Part shown: piece after piece, positions 40,373-48,843 of the stretch | Position numbering within the stretch: position 1 is the first letter of the stretch | How the letters are laid out: every line of letters begins with the position of its first letter | NCBI GenBank assembly: GCA_965207755.1 | Contig: OZ242297.1 | Coordinates: forward strand, 1,674,001 to 1,738,000 | Direction: 5' to 3' | Source of the DNA: Aldehydirespirator sp028819505 | GTDB taxonomy: Bacteria > Actinomycetota > Acidimicrobiia > Acidimicrobiales > Aldehydirespiratoraceae | DNA length: 64,000 nt | Position numbers and translations under genes: made by a program | The notes under the pieces: model-generated | Told to the model about the DNA's origin: nothing | Seen by the model: the letters and a program-made list of their open reading frames with translations, nothing else | Database searches by the model: none

Positions 40373-41905
40373 ATGCACCGGCCCAGCCAGGAAGAGTTCC
40401 GGGAGTTGGCCCGCGCCTACCGGGTGGTCCCGGTGTGGCGGGAGGTGCTGGCCGACCTGACCACGCCGGTGGCCGCCTTCGCACGGGTAGTGGGCGCCGG
40501 CGACGGGTTCCTGCTGGAGTCGGTGGAGCACGGCGAACGGTGGAGCCGCTGGTCGTTCATGGGCCGCAACCCCATCGCCACCCTGGAGGCCCGAGGACGT
40601 CATGTGGAGGTCACCGGCCACCTCGGTGTCAACGTCCCCCGGCACGAAGGCATGCTCGCCGCGCTGGAGGTGCTGCTGGACCATTACAAGGCGCCGTCGA
40701 TCGAGGGCCTTCCGCCGCTGCACGGGGGCCTGGTCGGCTACCTCGGCTACGACATCGTGCGGGAGGTGGAGCACCTGCCCGAAATGCCCGTCGACGACTC
40801 GGGCCATCCCGACGCCGTGATGTCGCTCATCGGCGAGCTGGCGGTGTACGACCACTGGCGCCAGCGAGCCACCCTGATCTCCAACGTGCTCGTTCCCGCC
40901 GGCGCCGACGACCGGACCATCGACCGGCTCTACTACGAGGCTGTTCTGCGGGTGGAGGCCGTCGCGGCCGACGGGGCCAAGCCCCTCGACGAGCCCCTGG
41001 TGGCGCCGCCCGGACCCTCCGGCACCGGCGAGGCGGAACCGGTCGCGACCACGTCGACCATGGGCCTGGAGCTCTACTCGCAAGCGGTGGAGGCGGCCCG
41101 GGAGCACATCTTCGCCGGTGACGTGTTCCAAGTGGTGCTGTCCCAGCGCTTCGACTTCGAGCTGGGCGCCGACGCCTTCGACGCCTACCGGGTGCTGCGC
41201 CAGGTCAACCCCAGCCCCTACATGTACTTCCTGCGCCACGACGGGCTGGAGGTGGTCGGCGGATCGCCCGAGCCCATGGTCCAGCTCCTCGACGGCAAGG
41301 TCATCAGCCGACCCATCGCCGGCACCAGGCGCCGGGGCCGCACCGACGCCGAGGACCGCCGCCTGGCCGCCGAGCTGGCCGAGCACCCCAAGGAGGTCGC
41401 CGAGCACGTGATGCTCGTCGACCTGGCTCGCAACGACGTCGGTCGGGTGGTGGAGTTCGGATCCCTCAACCTCGACGAGATGATGACCCTTGAGCGCTAC
41501 AGCCACGTGATGCACCTGACCTCGCAGGTGTCGGGCAGGCTGGCCGCCACGGCCACGCCCATCGACGTGCTGAGGGCGACCCTGCCGGCGGGCACGGTGT
41601 CGGGCGCGCCGAAGGTCCGGGCCATGGAGATCATCGACGAACTCGAGCCCACCAAGCGCGGCCCGTACGCGGGCGTGGTCGGCTACATCGACTTCTCGGG
41701 CAACATCGACACCGCCATCACCATCCGCACGATGCTGGTGCGCGACGGACGAGCATCGGTGCAGGCGGGGGCGGGGATCGTCGCCGACTCGGTTCCCGCC
41801 GAGGAGCACGCCGAGTGCGAGAACAAGGCCCGGGCGCTGCTGGCTGCGGTCCCAGCGGCCCGGAGCATGACCGCGGCCCGCAAGCGGGCGCGCCGGACCG
41901 GATGA
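40373..41905 (+). CDS. trpE: Anthranilate synthase component I
   Basis: Chorismate to anthranilate, first step of tryptophan synthesis; 510 residues, full length. Chorismate-binding motifs: SPSPYMYFLR-like NPSPYMYFLRHDG, SRPIAGTRRRGRTDAED, EHVMLVDLARNDVGRV, LPAGTVSGAPKVRAME and the C-terminal QAGAGIVADSVPAEE. The glutaminase partner trpG is not in the window. Its stop overlaps the ygfZ start (ATGA). No leader peptide with Trp codons is visible upstream. Confidence 0.95.
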   Translation: MHRPSQEEFRELARAYRVVPVWREVLADLTTPVAAFARVVGAGDGFLLESVEHGERWSRWSFMGRNPIATLEARGRHVEVTGHLGVNVPRHEGMLAALEVLLDHYKAPSIEGLPPLHGGLVGYLGYDIVREVEHLPEMPVDDSGHPDAVMSLIGELAVYDHWRQRATLISNVLVPAGADDRTIDRLYYEAVLRVEAVAADGAKPLDEPLVAPPGPSGTGEAEPVATTSTMGLELYSQAVEAAREHIFAGDVFQVVLSQRFDFELGADAFDAYRVLRQVNPSPYMYFLRHDGLEVVGGSPEPMVQLLDGKVISRPIAGTRRRGRTDAEDRRLAAELAEHPKEVAEHVMLVDLARNDVGRVVEFGSLNLDEMMTLERYSHVMHLTSQVSGRLAATATPIDVLRATLPAGTVSGAPKVRAMEIIDELEPTKRGPYAGVVGYIDFSGNIDTAITIRTMLVRDGRASVQAGAGIVADSVPAEEHAECENKARALLAAVPAARSMTAARKRARRTG

Positions 41906-42738
41906 CGGCGACCGTCGCGGCGCTGGTGCCGCGTGACGTGGTCCGGGCGAGCGGCGGGGACGCCGCGACCTTCCTGCAGGGCCAGATCTCCCAGGACGTC
42001 GAAGCCGTGGAGGCGGGAGGCTCAGCGTGGTCGCTGGTGCTGGCCCCGCAAGGCAAGGTGGACGCCTGGTTCCGCCTCGCCCGCTGCGAGGACGGCAGCT
42101 TCCTGCTCGATGTCGACGCGGGTTTCGGGCCCGGGTTGGTGGCTCGCCTCGAGCGGTTCAAGCTCAGGGTCGACGCGACCTTCGAACTCCTCGAGGGCTG
42201 GCAGATGCTGAGCGTCAGGGGCTCGTTCGGCAATCTGGACGGCCTGGACGCGGTTCGAGCTGAGCTTCGGGCCCCCGTGGCGTGGCCGGGTTTCGAAGGA
42301 GTCGATCTGCTGGGCCCGCAGGTGTCGTTGCCGGCGGGCGCCGAAGCCTCGACCGCGGCCATGGAAGTGGCCCGCATCCGGGCCGGATGGCCGGCCATGG
42401 GCCGCGAGCTGACCGGGCGCACCATCCCGGCCGAGATCGCCGGTCTGGTCGAGTCGTCGGTCAGCTTCACCAAGGGGTGTTACACCGGGCAGGAGCTGGT
42501 GGCCCGCATCGACAGCCGGGGCGGGAACGTGCCCCGTCCGGTGCGGCTGCTCGAGATCCACGGCGACGGAGTGTCGCCCGGCGCCGGGATCACCGTCGAC
42601 GGCAAGGCGGCCGGCGAGATCACTTCGGCTGCGGCTGACGCGGACGCGCGGGTGACCGTGGCGCTCGGACCCGTGCATCGCCGTGTCGAGCCGCCCGCAG
42701 CGGCCACCGTCGCGGGCCGGCCAGCCACCGTTCTGTGA
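41902..42738 (+). CDS. ygfZ: YgfZ/GcvT-like folate-binding protein
   Basis: 278 residues. Signature KGCYTGQELVARIDSRGG (about 190-207, with the essential Cys) identifies YgfZ, the tetrahydrofolate-dependent factor for Fe-S cluster assembly or repair. N-terminal VVRASGGDAATFLQGQISQD is also typical. Coupled to trpE by ATGA, an unusual partner. The stop codon lies inside palindromic element family B (copy 2). Confidence 0.92.
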   Translation: MTATVAALVPRDVVRASGGDAATFLQGQISQDVEAVEAGGSAWSLVLAPQGKVDAWFRLARCEDGSFLLDVDAGFGPGLVARLERFKLRVDATFELLEGWQMLSVRGSFGNLDGLDAVRAELRAPVAWPGFEGVDLLGPQVSLPAGAEASTAAMEVARIRAGWPAMGRELTGRTIPAEIAGLVESSVSFTKGCYTGQELVARIDSRGGNVPRPVRLLEIHGDGVSPGAGITVDGKAAGEITSAAADADARVTVALGPVHRRVEPPAAATVAGRPATVL

Positions 42739-42778
42739 GCAGATATGCCGCTACAGGCGGTTTGGATGCTCGCAGAAC
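42730..42778 (+). repeat. Palindromic element, family B, copy 2 (carries the ygfZ stop)
   Basis: Arms GTTCTGTGAGCAGATATGCCG-like and GGATGCTCGCAGAAC around a short loop. The TGA of CTGTGA is the ygfZ stop codon, giving the C-terminus ...TVL. Confidence 0.9.
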
Positions 42779-42802
42779 GCGGACGCGCCTGCGGTCCGCA
42801 CC

Positions 42803-42808
42803 TACGAT
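42803..42808 (+). promoter_or_regulatory. Leaderless -10 (TACGAT)
   Basis: TACGAT, 6 nt before the ATG at 42815 of the DnaJ-domain gene. Confidence 0.5.
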
Positions 42809-42814
42809 GGCGGG

Positions 42815-43345
42815 ATGGACCCGTACGCGGTGCTGGGCGTGGCCCGCGACGCTCCCACCGAGGAGATCAGGCAGGCCTACGTGGACCTGGCCCGGCGCAC
42901 CCACCCCGATGTCCGGGGCGACGACCCAGCGGCGGCCGAGCAGATGCGTCGCATCAACCTGGCCTGGGAGATGCTGTCCGACGCCGAATCGCGGGTGGCC
43001 ATCGACCGTCGCCTCCGCCAGCCGCCCTCCTCGCCGTCGCCCGGCCCGCGCCCCTCGCCAGCGGACCAGCCAGCCGCCCGCCCGCATCAGGACGACTTCG
43101 ACGGCAGTCAGGACGACTTCGACGGCGACGACCGGCCCCTCACCGGGGGCAGCCTTCCCGGCTGGATGCGTGCCGGCGCGCCGCTCGCCTTCGTAGCGGG
43201 CGTCTTTGCGGTTGTCTTCGGCGTGCTGGCCGGAGGCTTCGTGCTGGTTCGGTTCGGCATCCTGCTGCTGGGACTGTCGGCCCTGCTGTTCCTGCTGTCG
43301 CCCTTCGTCGTGCTGATCCGCAGCCGGGGCGGGCCGGTGCGTTGA
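42815..43345 (+). CDS. DnaJ-domain membrane protein
   Basis: 176 residues. N-terminal J domain (about 1-65) with the HPD motif in ARRTHPDVRGDD and QAYVDLARR helix II; then a disordered Pro/Asp-rich linker and two adjacent membrane spans (APLAFVAGVFAVVFGVLAGG, FGILLLGLSALLFLL) at the C-terminus. Probably a membrane-tethered DnaK co-chaperone; no zinc-finger or substrate domain. Its last codons (GPVR-stop) are the founder of the 35/41-bp array that follows. Confidence 0.85.
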   Translation: MDPYAVLGVARDAPTEEIRQAYVDLARRTHPDVRGDDPAAAEQMRRINLAWEMLSDAESRVAIDRRLRQPPSSPSPGPRPSPADQPAARPHQDDFDGSQDDFDGDDRPLTGGSLPGWMRAGAPLAFVAGVFAVVFGVLAGGFVLVRFGILLLGLSALLFLLSPFVVLIRSRGGPVR

Positions 43346-43546
43346 CGGCGAGCATCGGCAGTCCCCGGATCGGGCCGGTGCGCTGACGGCCGGCAGTCCC
43401 CGGATCGGGCCGGTGCGTTGACGGCCGGCAGTCCCCGGATCGGGCCGGTGCGTTGACGGCGAGCATCGGCAGTCCCCGGATCGGGCCGGTGCGCTGACGG
43501 CGAGCATCGGCATTGCCCGGATCGGGCCGGTGCGCTGACGGCGAGC
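43331..43546 (+). repeat. 35/41-bp tandem array after the DnaJ gene
   Basis: CAGTCCCCGGATCGGGCCGG recurs at 43359, 43394, 43429 and 43470, and in altered form at 43511 (steps 35, 35, 41, 41). The two step lengths differ by an optional CGAGCAT insert. Each unit contains GGGCCGGTGCG-TGA, the DnaJ gene's own ending (GPVR-stop), so the array multiplies that gene end. Confidence 0.92.
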
Positions 43547-43584
43547 GCTCACAACGCTGCACGGCTGACGATCAGGCCGCGCAA

Positions 43585-43609
43585 GGCTCCGACCCACTAG
43601 CGTCGGAGC
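43585..43609 (+). promoter_or_regulatory. trpF promoter: TAGCGT within a small hairpin
   Basis: TAGCGT (43598-43603) lies 6 nt before GTG 43610, suggesting a leaderless trpFBA message. It is flanked by GCTCCGAC / GTCGGAGC arms that could form a hairpin or operator. Confidence 0.5.
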
Positions 43610-44305
43610 GTGTTCGTGAAGATCTGCGGGACGACCAACGAGGACGACGCGCTGCTGGCCGTGGCCATGGGCGCCGACGCGGTCGGGTTCGTATTCGCCC
43701 CGTCGCCCCGCCAGGTGTCCATGGACAGGGTCCGGGACATTGTGCGCCGCCTGCCCGGAGATGTGCTGAGTGTGGGCGTCTTCCGCAACGAGCTGCCGGC
43801 CCGGGTGGTGGAGATCACCTCCAAGGCCCGCCTGGGCGCGGCCCAGCTCAGCGGCCACGAGTCGCCCGACGACACCGCCTGGGTGGCCGAGAGGGTGCCA
43901 GTCACCATCAAGGCCTTCCCGGCCGGCCATGGGGGTCTGGGACGTCTGTGCGACTACGGCGCCGACGTGGTGATGCTCGACAACGAGCAGCCCGGCTCCG
44001 GCGAGGTGTTCGACTGGTCGCTGGCCGAGGGCGCGCCGCTGGCCGGCCACCGGCTGCTCCTGGCGGGCGGCCTCGATTCCGGCAACGTGGCCGCGGCCAT
44101 CCGGCGGGTCCGGCCGTGGGGGGTGGACGTGGCCACCGGCGTGGAGAGCAGGCCGGGCCGCAAGGACCCGACCCGGCTGAGGGCCTTCCTGAACACGGCC
44201 AAGGAGGCCGGGGCCGCGACTGCCAGGGAGCAGGTCGCCTCGGCCGACGAGGTGCGCGGCCACCCGGCCGGGCCCGGTCCCTACGACTGGGAGCAGGACC
44301 CGTGA
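43610..44305 (+). CDS. trpF: Phosphoribosylanthranilate isomerase
   Basis: Amadori rearrangement step of tryptophan synthesis. 231 residues: N-terminal KICGTTNEDDAL with catalytic Cys, GFVFAPSPRQVS, Asp in VVMLDNEQ, and phosphate-binding LLAGGLDSGNV and GVDVATGVES. A 25-residue acidic tail extends beyond the family end. The stop overlaps trpB (GTGA). In this window trpF occupies the place trpC usually takes in actinobacterial clusters. Confidence 0.94.
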   Translation: MFVKICGTTNEDDALLAVAMGADAVGFVFAPSPRQVSMDRVRDIVRRLPGDVLSVGVFRNELPARVVEITSKARLGAAQLSGHESPDDTAWVAERVPVTIKAFPAGHGGLGRLCDYGADVVMLDNEQPGSGEVFDWSLAEGAPLAGHRLLLAGGLDSGNVAAAIRRVRPWGVDVATGVESRPGRKDPTRLRAFLNTAKEAGAATAREQVASADEVRGHPAGPGPYDWEQDP

Positions 44306-45561
44306 CCGGGACCGCGGGCGCCGCACCGGGCGAGCTCATGGGCGAGCCCGAGACGGCGCCATCCGAGCAGTACATGGCCGAGCCCGAGACGGCGCCATCC
44401 GGGCAGTTCATGGGCGAGCCCAGCGCCGACGGCCGCTTCGGCGAGTTCGGGGGCATGTTCGTGCCGGAGACCCTCGTGCCCGCCTGCCAGGAACTCGACC
44501 GGGCCTTCCGCTCCGCCTGGGGCGACCCCGGCTTCCGGGGAGAGCTCGACCGGCTGCTGCGCGACTACGCGGGACGGCCCTCGCCCCTGACGGAGTGCCC
44601 CAACCTCTCCGAGGAGTTGGGCGTACGCATCCTGCTGAAGCGCGAGGACCTCAACCACACCGGCAGCCACAAGATCAACAACGTGCTCGGCCAGGCCCTG
44701 CTCGCCCAGCGCATGGGCAAGACCAGCCTGGTGGCCGAGACCGGTGCGGGCCAGCACGGTGTGGCCACGGCCACCGCAGCCGCCCTGTTCGGCATGGACT
44801 GCGTGGTGTACATGGGCACCGTGGACATCGCTCGCCAGGAGTTGAATGTGTTCCGCATGCGCCTGCTGGGAGCCGAGGTCCGGGCGGCCGAGACCGGGTC
44901 GCGCACGCTCAAGGACGCGGTGAACGAGGCCATGCGCCACTGGGTGGCGGTGGCCGACACCACCCACTACTGCCTGGGCTCGGTGATGGGCCCGCACCCG
45001 TACCCGTGGATGGTGCGGGAGTTCCAGAGAGTCGTCGGGGAGGAGGCCCGCCGCCAGTGCGCCGAGATCCTCGACGGCGGGGTGCCCGACGTGGTGACCG
45101 CCGCGGTGGGGGGAGGCTCCAACGCGGCCGGGATCTTCGCCGGATTCGCCAACACACCCGCCCGGCTCGTCGGGGTGGAGCCGGCTGGGGGCGCGGCCGT
45201 CGGCCGGGGCGTGCCGGGCATAGTCCACGGGTCCCGGTCGTACCTGATGCAGGACGAGTGGGGCCAGGTGCTCGAGGCCGAGTCGATCTCGGCCGGGCTC
45301 GACTATCCCGGCGTCGGGCCGGAGCACTCCCACCTGGCCGCCACCGGCCGGGCGACCTACGAGCAGGTCGCCGACGCCGAGGTGATCGAGGCGTTCAGCC
45401 TGCTGTCGCGCACCGAGGGCATCATCTGCGCCCTGGAGTGCGCCCACGCCCTGGCCTGGGTGTCGCGGGCCCGCGCCGATCTGGCGGGCCGCACCGTGCT
45501 GCTGAACCTGAGCGGTCGGGGCGACAAGGACGTCGACCAGATGACGGGCATCCTCGGGTGA
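44302..45561 (+). CDS. trpB: Tryptophan synthase beta chain
   Basis: Condenses indole with serine. 419 residues: core from FGEFGGMFVPETL, PLP lysine in HTGSHKINNVLGQ (about residue 126), phosphate loop GGGSNAAGI, and the C-terminal GRGDKDVDQM. The N-terminus carries a 12-residue motif repeated (MGEPETAPSEQY, MAEPETAPSGQF, then MGEPS), so three in-frame ATGs (44338, 44374, 44410) besides the GTG could serve as starts; the GTGA overlap with trpF favours 44302. Confidence 0.94.
   Translation: MTGTAGAAPGELMGEPETAPSEQYMAEPETAPSGQFMGEPSADGRFGEFGGMFVPETLVPACQELDRAFRSAWGDPGFRGELDRLLRDYAGRPSPLTECPNLSEELGVRILLKREDLNHTGSHKINNVLGQALLAQRMGKTSLVAETGAGQHGVATATAAALFGMDCVVYMGTVDIARQELNVFRMRLLGAEVRAAETGSRTLKDAVNEAMRHWVAVADTTHYCLGSVMGPHPYPWMVREFQRVVGEEARRQCAEILDGGVPDVVTAAVGGGSNAAGIFAGFANTPARLVGVEPAGGAAVGRGVPGIVHGSRSYLMQDEWGQVLEAESISAGLDYPGVGPEHSHLAATGRATYEQVADAEVIEAFSLLSRTEGIICALECAHALAWVSRARADLAGRTVLLNLSGRGDKDVDQMTGILG
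44338..44417 (+). repeat. 36-bp tandem duplication in the trpB 5' end
   Basis: ATGGGCGAGCCCGAGACGGC-type units at 44338 and 44374 with a partial third at 44410 (period 36). Each begins with ATG, so the duplication multiplies potential start codons ahead of the conserved core. Confidence 0.88.
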
Positions 45562-46406
45562 CCGCGGCGAACGGTGCCACCGCACCCGGTGGTGCTGATG
45601 GTTGGGGGAGGCTCGAGGCCGCGCTCCGGGGCCGCCGCCGCGCCGGCGCCAAGTGCCTCGTGCCGTATCTCACTGGCGGTCTGGGCGACGACTGGCTGGA
45701 GACGATCGGCGCGGTGGCCGCGGCCGGCGCCGACGCCATCGAGATCGGCATCCCGTTCTCCGATCCGGTGATGGACGGCACGACCATCCAGCAGGCCAAC
45801 GACCGGGCCCTGTCCGGGGGCGCCACACCCCAGTCGATCCTGGCCGCGGTGCGGGGCGCGGCGGCCGACATCGGCGTGCCCACCGCGGTGATGACCTACG
45901 TGAACATCGCGCACCACATGGGCTACCAGCGCTTCGCCTCCTCGCTGGCCGCCGCCGGCGTCAGCGGCTGCATCCTGCCCGACCTGCCCTTGGAGGAGGT
46001 GGGGGAGTGGGCCGCCTGCGCGGATGCGGCCGGCGTGGAGACGGTGCTGCTGGCCGCGCCCACCGCGCCCGACGAGCGCCTGCGGCGGATCTGCGCCCGC
46101 TCCCGCGGCTTCGTGTACGGCGTGGGCCTGATGGGAATCACCGGGGTACGAGAGGAGCTGGCCGCAAGTGCCACGGCCACCGCGGCCCGCTTGAAGGAGG
46201 TCACCGACCGGCCCGTGCTGGTCGGCGTGGGGGTGGGCACACCAGCCCAGGCAGCCGAGGTGTGCGAGGTGGCCGACGGGGCGGTGGTCGGCTCGGCCCT
46301 CGTCACCCGGATGCTGGAAGGCGCCGGCCCCGAGGGCGTGGCCGGGTTGGTGTCCGAGTTCCGGGCCGCCCTCGACGCGGCCCACCCCGTCAACCGGAAT
46401 CTGTGA
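45558..46406 (+). CDS. trpA: Tryptophan synthase alpha chain
   Basis: Cleaves indole-glycerol phosphate. 282 residues: catalytic Glu in AIEIGIPFSDPVMDG, catalytic Asp region replaced in the usual place by CILPDLPLEE (Asp present), MTYVNIAHHMG, and phosphate-binding VGVGVGTPAQA and VGSALVTRM. GTG start overlaps the trpB stop. Its own stop TGA lies in family B copy 3. Full trp set is incomplete here: trpD, trpC and trpG must be elsewhere. Confidence 0.94.
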   Translation: MTAANGATAPGGADGWGRLEAALRGRRRAGAKCLVPYLTGGLGDDWLETIGAVAAAGADAIEIGIPFSDPVMDGTTIQQANDRALSGGATPQSILAAVRGAAADIGVPTAVMTYVNIAHHMGYQRFASSLAAAGVSGCILPDLPLEEVGEWAACADAAGVETVLLAAPTAPDERLRRICARSRGFVYGVGLMGITGVREELAASATATAARLKEVTDRPVLVGVGVGTPAQAAEVCEVADGAVVGSALVTRMLEGAGPEGVAGLVSEFRAALDAAHPVNRNL

Positions 46407-46447
46407 GCAGATTTGCCGCCCAGAGCGGCTTGATTGCTCACAGAAAC
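46399..46447 (+). repeat. Palindromic element, family B, copy 3 (carries the trpA stop)
   Basis: ATCTGTGAGCAGATTTGCCG and CGGCTTGATTGCTCACAGAA arms. The TGA of CTGTGA is the trpA stop codon (...RNL). It may also act as the terminator of the trp operon. Confidence 0.92.
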
Positions 46448-46458
46448 CCGTCGGGCGG

Positions 46459-47838
46459 ATGATGGACCACGACCTGATCGTGGTGGGCGGCGGCGCCGCC
46501 GGGCTGGGAGCGGTGCGGGCCGCGCTGTGGGCCGGCGCCGACGTGGCGCTGGTCACCGACTCGGCGCCGGGCGGCGACTGCACCTTCACCGGCTGCGTGC
46601 CGTCCAAGACGCTGCTGGCCGCAGCCCGCGACGGCCTGGGCTTCGCCGATGCGATGGCCCGGGTGCGGTCGACCGTCGCGCGCATCGCGGCCACCGAGTC
46701 GGTCGAAGCGCTCCAGAACGAGGGAGTGACGGTCATCGAGGGCCGGGCCCGCCTCGTCACCCACGACACGGTGGCGGTGGGGGAGCGGCGCATCACCGCG
46801 CCCCGCATCGTGCTGGCCACCGGCTCGAGGCCGAGGCTGCCCGACGACATCCCCGGACTGTCCGAGGCCCGGCCGCTCACCAACGAGACCGTCTTCGACC
46901 TCACCGAGGCACCCCAGTCGCTGGGAATCATCGGCGGCGGCCCCACCGGCTGCGAGTTGGCCCAAGCCTTCACGCTCCTCGGAGTGGAGGTGACCCTGTT
47001 CGAGCACCTGCGGCAACTCCTGCCCGGCGAGGAGCCCGAGGCTGGAGCTCTGGTCGCGTCCGCGCTGCAGCGGTCCGGCGCGACGGTGCTGCTGGACACC
47101 CGGGTGGATCGCATCGAACAGGAGTCGGGGGACCGCTTCACGATCCGGGCACAACCCGCGAAGGATGCCGTCGCCCCGTCCGCGGTGGCTGTCGACGGGC
47201 TGTTGTTGTCGGTGGGACGGACGGTCACAACAGAAGGACTGGGCCTGGCTGAGATGCGAGTGAAGCTGGACGGCAGCGGCCATGTCATCACCGACGGCCG
47301 TCTGATGGCCTCGCTCAAAGGCGTGTACGCGGCGGGCGACATGACCGGGCGGGCCTTCCTGTCGCATGCGGCCGACGAGATGGGCCGGGTCGCGGCCGGC
47401 AACGCCCTGGGCAAGGGACTGCGGGGCCGGTTCCGCGGCGACTCGGTGCCCAGAGTGGTGTATACCGACCCGGAGGTGGCCTCGGTGGGAGTGATCCCGT
47501 GGTGCGCGCCGCCGGGCAGCCGGGTGGCCTACCTGCCGCTGGCCGAGGTGGACCGGGCCGTCACCGACGGCCGCACCGACGGCTTCATCGCCATCGTTGC
47601 CGGACCGCGGCGCCTGCTGCGCAACGCCGGGGGCGGCCGCATCCTGGGCGCCACAATCGTCGCGCCCCGGGCCGGCGAGATGATCTCCGAGATCGTGCTG
47701 GCCATGCGCACCGGGGCCTTCACCGGCCGTCTGGCCCAGACGTCGCACGCCTATCCGACCTGGTCCAGCGGCGTGCAGAAGGCGGCAGGCCAGTTCTTCG
47801 GCGAGATCGACGGTCGCCGGGCCCGCCCCGTGCCCTGA
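46459..47838 (+). CDS. FAD-dependent pyridine nucleotide-disulfide oxidoreductase
   Basis: 459 residues of the mercuric reductase/dihydrolipoamide dehydrogenase family: FAD motif VVGGGAAGLGAVRAA, redox-active pair in CTFTGCVPSK, NAD motif IIGGGPTGCELAQAF, second FAD motif VYAAGDMTG. In the C-terminal dimer domain the catalytic His is kept (SHAYPTWSSG) but the usual following Glu is not, so it may not be a classic lipoamide or mercury enzyme. No lipoyl or Hg genes are nearby. Substrate unknown. Confidence 0.85.
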   Translation: MMDHDLIVVGGGAAGLGAVRAALWAGADVALVTDSAPGGDCTFTGCVPSKTLLAAARDGLGFADAMARVRSTVARIAATESVEALQNEGVTVIEGRARLVTHDTVAVGERRITAPRIVLATGSRPRLPDDIPGLSEARPLTNETVFDLTEAPQSLGIIGGGPTGCELAQAFTLLGVEVTLFEHLRQLLPGEEPEAGALVASALQRSGATVLLDTRVDRIEQESGDRFTIRAQPAKDAVAPSAVAVDGLLLSVGRTVTTEGLGLAEMRVKLDGSGHVITDGRLMASLKGVYAAGDMTGRAFLSHAADEMGRVAAGNALGKGLRGRFRGDSVPRVVYTDPEVASVGVIPWCAPPGSRVAYLPLAEVDRAVTDGRTDGFIAIVAGPRRLLRNAGGGRILGATIVAPRAGEMISEIVLAMRTGAFTGRLAQTSHAYPTWSSGVQKAAGQFFGEIDGRRARPVP

Positions 47839-47934
47839 CGCGCCCATACTGCACGACAGGCCGGTGATGGCGGCCGGAATCTCGCCGGACGCTGTCTCCG
47901 AGATCTGCGCAGTCGAGGAGGCTGCTTCGCGCGG

Positions 47935-48687
47935 CTAGCCGGTGGTGAGGCCTCCGTCGACGCTGAGGACGGCGCCGTGGATGCCGGGGCAGTCGTCGGA
48001 GGCCACGAAGGCGAACAGCGCGGCGATGTGCTCGGGCCCGCTCATCGGCTTGAAGGCCATCATGCGGCGGATGAAGTGCGGGTCGGGGTCGGCGACCATC
48101 TTGAAGTTCTGGGTCATGGGGGTGTCCACCCCGCCGGGGGCGATGGCGTTGACCCGCACGCCGGTCTTGGCCAGCTCCACGGCCAGTGCCCGGGTCAACT
48201 GCACCACAGCGCCCTTGGTGGCGCAGTAGTGGGTCGTGTAGGCCAGCCCCTGGAGCCCGGCGTTGGAGGCGATGTTCACGACGTTGCCGCCGGAGGCCAG
48301 CAGGCGGGGGAGCGCGGCCTGGGTCAGGAAGAACATCCCCTTCACGTTCACCGCGAACATCCGGTCCCAGAGCTCCTCGGTGATGTCCTCCACCCGGTCC
48401 TGCCACGAGAGGCCGGCGATGTTGCCCAGCACGTCGATGCGCCCGAAGGCGTCCACGCAGCCGGCCGCGGCCTGCCTGCAGTCGGCCACGGCGCCCAGGT
48501 CGCAGTGCTGCGTCTCCATCCGCCCGCCCGTGCCGGCGACCTCGGAGGCGGTCTCGGCCAGGCCTTCGTCGTTGACGTCCACCCCGAACACGGCCGCACC
48601 CTCCGAGGCCAGGCGGATCGCCACCGCCCGTCCCATGCCTGAGGCTGCTCCGGTGATCAACGCCACCCTGCCGTCGAACCGTCCCAC
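47935..48687 (-). CDS. Short-chain dehydrogenase/reductase
   Basis: 250-residue classical SDR: ALITGAASGMGRA cofactor motif, NIAGLS, catalytic Ser in VNIASNAG and YCATKGA (Tyr-x-x-x-Lys), C-terminal GAVLSVDGGLT as in FabG-like enzymes. GTG 48687 chosen for position before the cofactor motif. Convergent with the FAD enzyme gene with 96 bp between; substrate unknown. Confidence 0.9.
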   Translation of the reverse strand: MGRFDGRVALITGAASGMGRAVAIRLASEGAAVFGVDVNDEGLAETASEVAGTGGRMETQHCDLGAVADCRQAAAGCVDAFGRIDVLGNIAGLSWQDRVEDITEELWDRMFAVNVKGMFFLTQAALPRLLASGGNVVNIASNAGLQGLAYTTHYCATKGAVVQLTRALAVELAKTGVRVNAIAPGGVDTPMTQNFKMVADPDPHFIRRMMAFKPMSGPEHIAALFAFVASDDCPGIHGAVLSVDGGLTTG

Positions 48688-48748
48688 GCAGTTCCACCTG
48701 TTCCTCTGATACTGGCCCGCGTTGCGGCGGAGGCTACCCCCGTCCCCG

Positions 48749-48796
48749 AAATTTGCGCAACGAAGCCGCCTGAGACGGCATATCTGCCCACAGAAC
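48749..48796 (-). repeat. Palindromic element, family B, copy 4
   Basis: Minus-strand reading gives GTTCTGTGGGCAGATATGCCG-like and CGGCTTCGTTGCGCAAATTT arms. CTGTGA is changed to CTGTGG, and no gene ends here. The element lies between divergent genes. Confidence 0.82.
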
Positions 48797-48804
48797 CCAA
48801 CGGT

Positions 48805-48843
48805 TGCGATATTACATGCAGGTGCAATATATTTCGTTGCTCT
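48805..48843 (+). promoter_or_regulatory. A+T-rich promoter with inverted repeat
   Basis: ATATT and AATAT arms 14 nt apart, and TATATT 10 nt before ATG 48844; possible core promoter plus operator for the AbiEi-like gene. Confidence 0.4.

Noticed and set aside
47839..47934. Possible sixth copy of palindrome family B between convergent genes
   Set aside because: GAGATCTGCGCAG is only weakly similar and the second arm does not match.
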